DNA from: Dehalococcoidia bacterium
GTDB lineage: Bacteria; Chloroflexota; Dehalococcoidia; SAR202; UBA11138
Length of the DNA stretch: 16,095 nt
NCBI GenBank assembly: GCA_012270625.1
Contig: JAAXHZ010000290.1
Location: 1 to 16,095, forward strand
Direction of reading: 5' to 3'
How positions within the stretch are numbered: the stretch's first letter is position 1; the number at the start of each line of letters is the position of its first letter. Positions 6,588 through 14,800 of this stretch are shown one piece after another. The position numbers and the translations under genes are program-made. Under the pieces are notes generated by a model. It was not told the origin of the DNA and ran no database searches. It was given only the letters and a program-made list of their open reading frames with translations.

Positions 6588-7916
6588 ATGCTACTGAGCT
6601 GTGACACCATGGTGGCCCTGCCCAACTCGACTAGGAATGGCCAGACTCTCTTCGCAAAGAACAGCGACAGGCCAGAAGAGGAGTGCCAACCTTTGGTCCA
6701 TCGAGGTCGTGCCCGACATGCCTCGGATGCCAGAGCCAGATGCCAATTCGTCGAACTCGACCAGGTGTCCACGACTTACGGTCACGTAGGCTCCCGGCCA
6801 TATTGGTGCTGGGGATATGAGCACGGGTTCAATGAACACCAGGTTGTGATTGGCAACGAAGGGCTGGCCTCGAAGTTCCCGAAGTTTCAGGAGCCTAAAC
6901 TCGTGGGCATGGAACTGGTGCGTCTGGGGCTTGAACGGGGTAGGTCGGCCGGTGAGGCGGTAGAGGTCATGGTCTCACTTATCAGCAAGTTCGGCCAGGG
7001 GGAATTCACGAACCGGGACGGGGTTCGTACCTACGACAACGGGTACATCGTGGCGGACCCTTACGAGGCATACGTTATAGAGACCGCGGGCCATGAATGG
7101 GCGGTCAAGAAAGTTGAATCTGCGCTCGGAATCAGCAACATCCACTCGATTGGAACAGACTGGGACAGATTATCTCCCCTTGCAGAGCGCCACGCTAGGG
7201 AAAATGGCTGGAACACCGGGGGTGCGCGATTCAACTTTGCCGAGGCATACTGTGACTTTCCTGCGCGGGCCTCGGGACGTGGTCAGCAACGCAGCGCTCG
7301 CTCGTGTGCGGTGCTGAATACACACGCCGGGGAGATCGATGCCCGGACCATGATGGCTCTGCTGCGGGACCACTCGGATGGTGATAACCCCGAGGAGCCG
7401 TTCCGCGAGGAGATGCCCACTTCCATTTCTATTTGCGTCCACTACCGTGGGGAAAGACGAGGAAACACCGCCGCGAGCCTCGTTGCTGACCTCTGCTCCG
7501 ATGGCTCCAGACTTCCTGTGTACTGGTGCAGCCTTTACTCCCCTTGCCTCAGCGTACTTCTACCGATGTTCATTGAGGGCCAGGTGCCCCAAGCGCTGTC
7601 AATCGGCACTGCCCAGCCCAGTGATGAGAGCCCGTGGTGGCTATTCCGATCTCTGGAACGGAGCGTGCGGCGGGGCGATGAATTCGATACCCAGCTGATC
7701 AACGCCACTCGTCGCTCTTGGGCTTCACTGCAGGATGAGCTGCTGGGGAGCGCTTATGAGATCGCGACTAAAGGCCGAGAGCTTATTGACTCTGGCCGTA
7801 GAGAAGACGCCTCCAAGATGCTGACCGAGTACATGAGTCGCAACGTGAATAGAGCCCTGTCCGTTGCAAGAGAGATGCTGGCGCGAGAATCGCTGGAGGT
7901 CGTGGCCACGTCCTAG
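6588..7916 (+). CDS. secernin-type C69 family peptidase (dipeptidase-like)
   Basis: This 442-residue protein resembles secernins, members of peptidase family C69 (N-terminal-nucleophile hydrolases). The region MLLSCDTMVALPNSTRNG...AKNSDRP at residues 1-29 is diagnostic. Cys5 is the expected nucleophile and would become N-terminal if the MLLS leader is removed, as in the family. 'GNEGLASK', 'DNGYIVADPYEAYVIETAG', 'HAGEIDARTMMALLRDHSD' and 'SICVHYRG' are further conserved blocks. ATG 6588 is chosen because a perfect AGGAGG (6575-6580) lies 7 nt upstream. ATG 6558 and earlier in-frame starts have no such site, and the earliest overlap the permease gene. No signal peptide is seen, so it should act in the cytoplasm. 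Lying 47 nt behind the transporter genes, it probably hydrolyses imported peptides (inference). Confidence 0.88.
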   Translation: MLLSCDTMVALPNSTRNGQTLFAKNSDRPEEECQPLVHRGRARHASDARARCQFVELDQVSTTYGHVGSRPYWCWGYEHGFNEHQVVIGNEGLASKFPKFQEPKLVGMELVRLGLERGRSAGEAVEVMVSLISKFGQGEFTNRDGVRTYDNGYIVADPYEAYVIETAGHEWAVKKVESALGISNIHSIGTDWDRLSPLAERHARENGWNTGGARFNFAEAYCDFPARASGRGQQRSARSCAVLNTHAGEIDARTMMALLRDHSDGDNPEEPFREEMPTSISICVHYRGERRGNTAASLVADLCSDGSRLPVYWCSLYSPCLSVLLPMFIEGQVPQALSIGTAQPSDESPWWLFRSLERSVRRGDEFDTQLINATRRSWASLQDELLGSAYEIATKGRELIDSGRREDASKMLTEYMSRNVNRALSVAREMLARESLEVVATS

Positions 7917-7963
7917 CGATACGATTTGCCAAACTTGGATGCCAGCGGCGGGTGAGAAGCCGA

Positions 7964-8584
7964 CTAGCCCCGGCGCTCCCTGAGCTCGGCCCAGACCTGT
8001 TCGGGTCTGACGCCTGCGGCGGACATCATGACCAGACTGTGATAGAGAAGGTCGGCGACCTCGGACGCAACGGCGTCGGCGTCGGCCTTGACACCAGCGA
8101 TAGCGGCCTCTCCGGCCTCTTCGATCACCTTCTGGGCGATGCGATCGGGGCCTCCCTGGAACAGACTGGTCGTGTAGCTGTCATCAGACATATCTCTCTT
8201 GCGATCCTGGATCACCGAGTACAGCTCTTCTAGGATGCCGGGACCCTTCTCCGGCGCGTCGAAGTCGGGCAGGTCGTCGAAAGGGGTAAAGAAGCAGGTG
8301 GGGTTGCCGGTGTGGCAGATGGGGCCGTCAGGGATGACCCTGAGCAGGATCACGTCGCCGTCGCAGTCAACCGCGGCGGACCTGATTCTCATGTAGTTGC
8401 CTGACACCTCACCCTTGTGCCAGAGATCAGCACGGCTGCGAGAGTAGAACCAGACCTCTCCGCCCTCGAGGGTGCGCTTGAGCGCGCCGGGGTTGATGTA
8501 GCCCAGCATAATGACCTCGCCTGTCTCGGCATGCTGGCAGATCGCGGGCGCAAGGCCCTTTTCATCAAGCAAGACTGTTGGCAT
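7964..8584 (-). CDS. hisIE: bifunctional phosphoribosyl-AMP cyclohydrolase / phosphoribosyl-ATP pyrophosphatase
   Basis: This 206-residue fusion performs steps two and three of histidine synthesis, converting PR-ATP to PR-AMP (HisE part) and opening its adenine ring (HisI part). HisI covers about 1-110: VWFYSRSR, the metal-binding DCDGD (73-77), and zinc-ligand cysteines C74, C90 and C97 in CHTGNPTC. HisE covers about 115-206: 'SLFQGGPDRIAQKVIEEAGEAAIAG' with acidic E155, E156 and E159, then 'EVADLLYH'. ATG 8584 is preferred over TTG 8599, since the GGAG overlapping that TTG serves as the ribosome-binding site 9 nt before the ATG. It is last in the his operon, 81 nt after hisF, and convergent with the peptidase gene (47-nt gap without an obvious terminator). 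Confidence 0.95.
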   Translation of the reverse strand: MPTVLLDEKGLAPAICQHAETGEVIMLGYINPGALKRTLEGGEVWFYSRSRADLWHKGEVSGNYMRIRSAAVDCDGDVILLRVIPDGPICHTGNPTCFFTPFDDLPDFDAPEKGPGILEELYSVIQDRKRDMSDDSYTTSLFQGGPDRIAQKVIEEAGEAAIAGVKADADAVASEVADLLYHSLVMMSAAGVRPEQVWAELRERRG

Positions 8585-8665
8585 TTTTCTTTTCTCCAAG
8601 AGGTTGGAAGGGGCAGTTATTCGTACTCTTTATCCTCACGCGAGGGAGAGGGGGCCTGTTGATTG

Positions 8666-9481
8666 TCATTCTACTGGGCGGATGGGGACTTGCTGGTCGT
8701 GTAGGAACTGCTTGATGTCTTTCACTCTGTAGGTGCCGAAGTGGAAGACACTGGCAGCAAGGACGGCGTCGGCCAAGCCGTAGCCGAGTGCGTCGAGGAA
8801 GTGGTCCGGGGTGCCCGCGCCGCCGCTGGCGATCACGGGGATCGTGACTGACGATGAGATGGCGCGAAGCATGTCGAGGTCGTACCCGGTCTGATGGCCA
8901 TCTGTGTCCATACTGGTGAGGAGGATCTCTCCGGCGCCCAGATCGCCAGCGCGAACGGCCCACTTGAGCGCGTCGATGCCGGTGGGCGTCCTGCCACCGT
9001 GGGTGTACACTTCCCAGCGTGAGCCTTCGTCTATTGCGAGGGTCGGATCGTCGCAGGCGACCGTGGGGTCGCCAGGTCTGATCGCGGTGGCGTCGATTGC
9101 GACGACGATGCACTGTGAGCCGAATCGCTCGGAGGCCTCGGCGATGAGGTCAGGATCACTGACAGCGGCGGTGTTGAGCGAGACCTTGTCCGCGCCCGCT
9201 TCGAGCATCCGGCGCACGTCGGCCACGCTTCTCATTCCGCCACCAACGGTGAACGGGATGAACAGGCGCTCGGCCACCTCGCGGACTACGTTGAGCATGA
9301 TGTCGCGGGAGTCTGAGCTAGCGGTGATGTCCAAGAGCACGAGCTCGTCTGCGCCCTCTGCGTCGTAGTATGACGCAAGCTGGACGGGGTCGCCGGCGTC
9401 GCGGATCTCAATGAAGCTGATACCCTTGACGACGCGGCCGTCGTCAACATCCAGGCATGGAATGATTCGCTTGGTCAGCAT
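8666..9481 (-). CDS. hisF: imidazole glycerol phosphate synthase, cyclase subunit
   Basis: This 271-residue (beta-alpha)8 barrel is HisF, which uses ammonia from HisH to turn PRFAR into imidazole glycerol phosphate and AICAR. The opening [20 protein letters not shown] places catalytic Asp11. The second catalytic Asp130 is in 'VVAIDA'. 'TVGGGMRS', '[11 protein letters not shown]', '[11 protein letters not shown]' and 'IASGGAG' are the phosphate-binding and barrel signatures. The start at 9481 overlaps the hisA stop by 7 nt, so the long in-frame extension upstream is not real. It is about 17 residues longer than usual (about 253) because of extra sequence after Asp130 (roughly 133-157), between strand 5 and the Y-T-H-G-G segment. 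Confidence 0.96.
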   Translation of the reverse strand: MLTKRIIPCLDVDDGRVVKGISFIEIRDAGDPVQLASYYDAEGADELVLLDITASSDSRDIMLNVVREVAERLFIPFTVGGGMRSVADVRRMLEAGADKVSLNTAAVSDPDLIAEASERFGSQCIVVAIDATAIRPGDPTVACDDPTLAIDEGSRWEVYTHGGRTPTGIDALKWAVRAGDLGAGEILLTSMDTDGHQTGYDLDMLRAISSSVTIPVIASGGAGTPDHFLDALGYGLADAVLAASVFHFGTYRVKDIKQFLHDQQVPIRPVE

Positions 9482-10212
9482 ATATGACCCGTAGCGCCTC
9501 CGATAGCGCCGACTGCTTCGGCGAGGTCTATGTCGCCAGTATAGAGGGCGCGTCCTATAACCGCGCCACCTACGCCGATAGAGGCGAGCTTCGTGAGATG
9601 GTCGATGGCGGCTATGCCGCCGGCGGCTATGACACCAGTCCCAGCGATGGCTACCAGGCTGCGCATGAGGTCGTAGTCGGGTCCCGTGAGAGTGCCGTCG
9701 CGGGATATATCTGTACACAGGAAGGTGCGAACGCCGGCGTCCATCATCAGGCGAAGCAGGTCAGTCGCCGGCGTCTGGCTACCGTCGGTCCAGCCCGATA
9801 CTGCGACGTTGCCGTCGCGCGAGTCTATGGCGACCAGAATTGTCTCGGCGCCGAACTGCTCGCAGGCCGACGTGACTATGCCAGGATCTCTGACGGCCAC
9901 TGTGCCCAGCATCACGCGGTCGATGCCGCAGTCTATGACTGATCGCACTGTCTCAACGGTGCGGACGCCTCCACCCATCTGCACAGGGACGCCAACGGCG
10001 TTCACGATTCGGCCTATGACGTCGAGATTCTGGGGCGCTCCGGCCCTGGCTCCGTCGAGATCGACGACATGGATGCGGCGAGCGCCCAGTCGCTCCCAGC
10101 GGCGAGCGACCTCGACAGGATCGTCCGAGTAAACGGTCTCACGCGAGTAGTCGCCCTGATAGAGTCGCACGCATCGACCGTCGATCAGGTCTATGGCTGG
10201 TATGATCTCCAC
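9475..10212 (-). CDS. hisA: ProFAR isomerase (HisA)
   Basis: This 245-residue (beta-alpha)8 barrel isomerises ProFAR to PRFAR, the substrate of HisF-HisH. It opens [22 protein letters not shown] with catalytic Asp8; the second catalytic Asp is D130 in 'LVAIDSRDG'. 'QMGGGVRT' and '[11 protein letters not shown]' are the phosphate-binding loops, and '[12 protein letters not shown]' is the usual C-terminal motif. The start is GTG 10212; a nearby ATG at 10219 is out of frame. The Shine-Dalgarno is weak. It lies 88 nt after hisH and overlaps hisF by 7 nt. Length is normal. Some HisA proteins also act as PriA (TrpF activity); nothing here decides that. Confidence 0.96.
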   Translation of the reverse strand: MEIIPAIDLIDGRCVRLYQGDYSRETVYSDDPVEVARRWERLGARRIHVVDLDGARAGAPQNLDVIGRIVNAVGVPVQMGGGVRTVETVRSVIDCGIDRVMLGTVAVRDPGIVTSACEQFGAETILVAIDSRDGNVAVSGWTDGSQTPATDLLRLMMDAGVRTFLCTDISRDGTLTGPDYDLMRSLVAIAGTGVIAAGGIAAIDHLTKLASIGVGGAVIGRALYTGDIDLAEAVGAIGGATGHIC

Positions 10213-10300
10213 TGCTCATGTCCCTATTCAGGTCAGCGCCTCTTCACTGCCTACAGATCGCGCTTTCGATATGTTGAATAGCTCGAAAATATTCTCCGTT

Positions 10301-10924
10301 TCAGGACTCGCGTACGAACCGCACGAAGTTTTCGTATATCTTCAGCCCTATGCTGCCGCTCTTCTCAGGGTGGAACTGGACTGCGGCGACGGAGTCCCAG
10401 GCCACCGCGCTGCAGAACTCGACGCCGTAGTCGGTGGTGCCGGCGACGATGTCTGAGTCCTCGGGGTCGGCGAAGTAGCTGTGCACGAAGTAGAAGTGGG
10501 ATCCGTCCGGCACGTCGGCGAAGAACGGGTGATCCTTGCGCCACGTCACCTGGTTCCATCCCATGTGCGGGATCTTCTGACCTCCGGGAAGTCTTCGGCA
10601 TACGCCGCCGACAACGCCGAGACAAGGCTCGTCTCCTTCGTCCGAGGAGTCCAGCAGAAGCTGGAGTCCGAGGCACACGCCCAGAAATGGTCTCCCACTA
10701 GCTATGTACTCACGAATCGGGTCGATCAGCCCGCGCTGTCGCATGTGACGCATGGAGGAGTCGCAGGCGCCCTGCCCGGGAACGACGATGGCATCCGCGG
10801 ACATTATGTAGTCGATGGACGAAGTGATCTCGGCTCGGGCGTCGAAGAGCTCCAATGCCTTCTGGACGCTGCGCAGGTTGCCAGCGTCGTAGTCCAGTAT
10901 CGCTATGGTGGGTTGCAATGTCAC
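10301..10924 (-). CDS. hisH: imidazole glycerol phosphate synthase, glutaminase subunit
   Basis: This 207-residue class I glutamine amidotransferase releases ammonia from glutamine and channels it to HisF. The catalytic triad is visible: Cys84 in GVCLGLQ, and His185 and Glu187 in QFHPEKSG. 'ILDYDAGNLRSV' (10-20) and the oxyanion-strand region 'VVPGQGA' (48-53) are typical. It starts at GTG 10924, which overlaps the TGA of the upstream adenosyltransferase gene as GTGA (4 nt), a sign of translational coupling. Length matches the family. Confidence 0.96.
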   Translation of the reverse strand: MTLQPTIAILDYDAGNLRSVQKALELFDARAEITSSIDYIMSADAIVVPGQGACDSSMRHMRQRGLIDPIREYIASGRPFLGVCLGLQLLLDSSDEGDEPCLGVVGGVCRRLPGGQKIPHMGWNQVTWRKDHPFFADVPDGSHFYFVHSYFADPEDSDIVAGTTDYGVEFCSAVAWDSVAAVQFHPEKSGSIGLKIYENFVRFVRES

Positions 10925-11502
10925 TCTTCTGAGGGCTCGGGCGGCTGTCCTGTGACGATCTCGAACGGCAGGTGGCGATCTTCGTAGCGGGCGAGCATGA
11001 ACAGCAGGTCTGAGAGTCGGTTGAGATATACAAGGATGTGGATATTGGGCAGGAGTCCGGCGGTCTTCAGATCCACGACGCGGCGCTCGGCGGTGCGTAC
11101 TTGTGTTCTCGCCAGGTCCAGCGCGGATGAGGCGGTCGATGCGCCCGGAATGATGAAGTTGGGAGGCAGCTCGACCTGCTCACCGATCTCGTCGATGAGC
11201 TTTTCGATCCCGGCGACGTGCGATTCGCCGACTGTCTGGAAGTGCTCCAGAAGAAGGCGGCGATTGGTGGGATCGGTCGCCAGCTCTGCGCCGATCATGA
11301 ACATCTCGCGCTGGACGTCGAGAAGGATGTCCTTGACCTTGTTCTCGGAAGCCAGCGCGCGGGCCAGTCCAATGGCAGAGACCGCGTGGTCGGTCGAGCC
11401 GTATGCCTCGGTGCGAACGTCGGACTTGGAGACGCGACCTCCAAAGAGCAGACCGGTCTCGCCCTCGTCGCCCGATCGGGTGTAAATACGCAAGTGGCTC
11501 AT
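10921..11502 (-). CDS. cob(I)alamin adenosyltransferase, PduO/MMAB type
   Basis: This 193-residue protein belongs to the PduO-type ATP:cob(I)alamin adenosyltransferases, which make adenosylcobalamin. The ATP-binding N-terminus reads IYTRSGDEGETGLLFGGR (6-23; usual form TGDKGETSLFGGGR). 'RTEAYGSTDHAVSAIG' (30-45) has the conserved Asp38, although the usual D-E-L-N is D-H-A-V. 'FIIPGAS', 'ARTQVRTAERR' (131-141) and 'YLNRLSDLLFMLAR' (159-172) complete the four-helix-bundle signature. ATG 11502 follows GGAGGG, closely spaced. It is first in an operon with hisH, although cobalamin adenosylation has no known link to histidine synthesis. Confidence 0.93.
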   Translation of the reverse strand: MSHLRIYTRSGDEGETGLLFGGRVSKSDVRTEAYGSTDHAVSAIGLARALASENKVKDILLDVQREMFMIGAELATDPTNRRLLLEHFQTVGESHVAGIEKLIDEIGEQVELPPNFIIPGASTASSALDLARTQVRTAERRVVDLKTAGLLPNIHILVYLNRLSDLLFMLARYEDRHLPFEIVTGQPPEPSEE

Positions 11503-11884
11503 TCCCTCCGCACGGTATTATAGCAACGGCAAGTATCGAATGGCATGGGGGGATGTAGGGGCCAGGGGCTGTGAAGTGCGCGAAGCGGTAAGTGGGAAAA
11601 GTGGTAGCTCTTTCAGTATTCGTTCAGCTGCAGCCCAGATTCTATCGTTGCGCATCGGAACGCCATCCATTCGGCTCGATTCAGAGAGTTACGCATATCG
11701 CATATGATTCTGTGGCATAACAATTGTGATTTTGTTCTTGCTAAGGGTTATTGAAGCATGTGGCAAATGATATGAGCGCATAGTTTGCGTTATTCAACAT
11801 ATCTGTCCCTAAAGTCTCGCGCAAACACTCCTCGCATTTGATACTCTCGTCTCCGTCATCCTTAAAATCGGAGAACAGAGGAAA
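11503..11884. other. divergent intergenic region between the his operon and the type ISP gene
   Basis: These 382 bases hold the his-operon promoter on the left. I see no convincing plus-strand promoter; TTGATA (11838-11843) with TAAAAT (11863-11868) has a 19-bp spacer and is weak. No plus-strand reading frame is plausible, since ATGs at 11758 and nearby stop within a few codons. Minor structure includes the tandem 'cgcatatcgcatatg' around 11692-11705 and the palindrome ACAATTGT (11720-11727). The right half is AT-richer than its surroundings. Confidence 0.5.
11517..11546 (-). promoter_or_regulatory. promoter of the adenosyltransferase-his operon
   Basis: On the minus strand, a perfect TATAAT (11522-11517) lies 14 nt before the ATG, with ATGCCA (11546-11541, four of six matches) 18 bp upstream of it. 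Transcription would start near 11510, giving a leader of only about 8 nt that still contains the GGAGGG. There is no room for a T-box or a his leader-peptide attenuator. Confidence 0.5.
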
Positions 11885-14800
11885 ATGAGTGGCTTCATCG
11901 ATGTATATAGTCGATTGTGTGAGCGGTATCCCAACCCGCAGGATAGGGGTCGGGCTTTCGAGCCTCTTGTAGCGGATGTTCTTCGCACCGCTCCCCTGTA
12001 CAGAGAACGTTTTGCGGATGTCCATCTCTGGTCAGAGTGGCAAGGACGAGATGGCGGCGACATAGGCATAGATATCGTAGCCAAGAGGCGATACGACGAC
12101 GGTCTGGTCGCGATACAATGCAAGTGTCAGGACCGTATCGACAAGCGCGACATCGATTCATTCCTTGCCGACTCACAGCGGCGGCCCAATGGCGAGTCTT
12201 ACGTAGAACGATATATTTTCACGACGGCTACTCAGTGGGGTACCAACGCGGAGCGCGCCCTTGGTCGCATAGACCCGCCCGTGCAGCGGGTTGACCTCTT
12301 CGGACTCGATGGCGCGGAAATTGACTGGGACGCATACCTCGAAGACGAGACCGCGCCACTCATCACACAACCGCCCAAGCCGTTGTATCCGCACCAAGAG
12401 AATGCGCTTGGAGACGTGATGACCGGGTTCGAGTCACACGACCGCGGAAAGCTGATCATGGCATGCGGCACAGGCAAGACGCTGACCTCGCTGCGCATCG
12501 CCGAGAAGATTGCCGGCAAGGGTGGACGTGTGCTGTTTGCGGCGCCGTCACTCTCGCTGCTGTCGCAGTCGATTCAGAAGTGGGGAGCCGATTCGGAGAT
12601 GCCTCTGCGGGCATTTGCGGTCTGCTCCGATACAAAGGTCGGGAGAGGCGACAGCGACAGCGTCCGCGCCTATGACATGCCGATACCTGCAACTACCAAC
12701 GCTTCGGCCCTGCAAGATGCGGCCAGTTCAGACGCGCCGGATCATATGACGGCTGTGTTCACCACCTACCAGTCGATGCAGGTGGTTGCGGATGCACAAG
12801 GCCAGGGACTGCCTGACTTCGACCTTGTAGTGTGCGACGAGGCTCATCGCACCACGGGCGCCCTGCGCGCAGACGAGAGGTCTTCGTTCCTGCTGGTTCA
12901 TGACGGTAATGCTATACGCGCGCGCAAGCGCCTCTACATGACGGCTACGCCGCGTATCTATGCGCCTGCGGCCAGGCAGAAGGCGCAGGAGGAAGACATC
13001 TACGTAGCTTCAATGGATGACGAAAGTCAGTACGGCCACGAGTTTCACCGCCTGACCTTTGCCGAAGCCGTCGATAAGAACTTGCTGAGCGACTACAAGG
13101 TCACCATACTCGCGATCAGCGAGGCGCAGATAGCCCGTGAATACCAGCGATTGCTCGGTGATGGTGAGAACATGGCCGACGTGGGTCGAGTAATCGGCGT
13201 GCTCAACGGCTTGGCCAAGCTCGACCCGGAGGGAAAAGAGTTCAAGGATGACCCAGAGCCGATGCACCGCGCGGTCGCGTTCTCGAACACGATCGCGGCC
13301 TCAAAGCACTTCGTAGGACTGGTGGAGCAGGAGCAGAAAGACGAGTCGGCCGTCGCGGAGAGGAAGCTTGTCATCGAGGGCAACCACGTGGACGGTAAAA
13401 GCGGCGTCACCGAGCGCGAACGCCTGCTCTCATGGCTCGGCGACACGCTGACGATGGACCAGCGCTGCCATGTACTCTCCAACGCTCGCTGTCTCACCGA
13501 GGGTATAGATGTGCCTGCTTTGGACGCAGTCCTCTTTCTGCAGCCCCGCAAGTCCCAAATCGACGTCGTACAGGCGGTTGGTCGAGTGATGCGCAAGGCC
13601 GAGGGTAAGCGCTACGGCTACATCATTCTGCCGGTCGTTGTGCCGTCCGGGGAAGACGCTGCAAACGCACTCGATCGCAATGACGCCTACAGCCATGTGT
13701 GGCAGGTGCTGCAGGCGCTTCGCTCGCACGACGAACGCTTTGACGCCTACGTCAACAAGCTCGACCTGAACAGAAGCAACGACGGACCGATCCGCATAAT
13801 CGGCGTGGGCAGTAGAGGAGGTAGCGGTAACGGTAGCAGTGAAGGGGGCGTGCGGGGTGAGACTGCTGCTCGCGTAACCCAAGGCATCATCGACTTTGAC
13901 ATGGGTGAGCTGCGCACTGCCATCATCGCCCAGATAGTCAAGCGCTGCGGGGAGCGACGATACTGGGAGAGGTGGGCCGACTCCGTCACCGACATCGCTC
14001 GCCGCCATGACGAACGCATCCACGCCCTGATCGAGGCCCCTGACAGCGAGGTGGGTGCCCAATTCGATGAGTTCGTAGCTGCTCTGCGTCACAATCTAAA
14101 CGACTCCATCACACGGGATGATGCGGCGGCAATGATCTCGCAGCACCTGATTACGAAGCCAGTCTTCGACGCGCTGTTCGGGGGTCAGGATTTCATCGAG
14201 CGCAATCCGGTCTCGCGCGCCATGCAACATATGGTCGATGAGCTCGAAGGATACGGCCTTGAGGCCGAAACCTCCGAGCTGGCCGGGTTCTATGACAGCG
14301 TGCGGCGTCGCGTGGAGGGAATAGACAACGCTGAAGGCAAGCAACGCATCGTAGTCGAACTCTACGAGCGATTCTTCAAGGTCGCCTACCCAAAGATCGC
14401 AGAGTCGCTGGGCATCGTGTACACACCGGTCGAGATAGTGGACTTCATCATACGCTGTGTCCGGGATCTGCTGCGTCGGGGGTTTGACGCCTCACTGAGC
14501 GATACCGGCGTCCACATTCTCGATCCCTTCGTGGGCACTGGGACGTTCATCGCGCGGCTGTTGCAGAGCGACTGCATCGACAGGGATGCGCTGCTCCGCA
14601 AGTACGCCTCTGAGCTGCACGCCAACGAGATAATGCTGCTCGCTTACTATATCGCCGCCGTCAACATCGAGACGACCTATGCCGAGATATCGGGCGAGTA
14701 CCAACCGTTCGAGGGCATCGTGCTCACCGACACCTTTCAGGCGTCTGAGGCAGACGACCGCAGAGATACGTCGTTCTTCCCGCGAAACAACGCGCGCATT

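Noticed and set aside
7917..7963. A bidirectional terminator between the convergent peptidase and hisIE genes
   Set aside because: Only a 4-bp CGGC/GCCG match and no T-tract on either strand; too weak to call.
9482..9718. An 79-residue Arg/His-rich N-terminal extension of HisF
   Set aside because: It lies wholly inside hisA in another frame, with composition typical of an out-of-frame read. HisF proper begins at MLTKRII.
9475..10212. Long plus-strand frames opposite hisA and hisF (for example 9484-9942)
   Set aside because: These are shadows of GC-rich coding sequence. The minus-strand frames have complete catalytic motifs.
11692..11727. Short tandem cgcatat and ACAATTGT palindrome as an operator for the type ISP gene
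   Set aside because: Both are short enough to occur by chance, and no C-protein gene is present.
11741..12025. A 94-residue minus-strand frame antisense to the start of the type ISP gene
   Set aside because: About half overlaps the nuclease domain coding region in antisense. The rest shows no recognisable domain or good ribosome-binding site.
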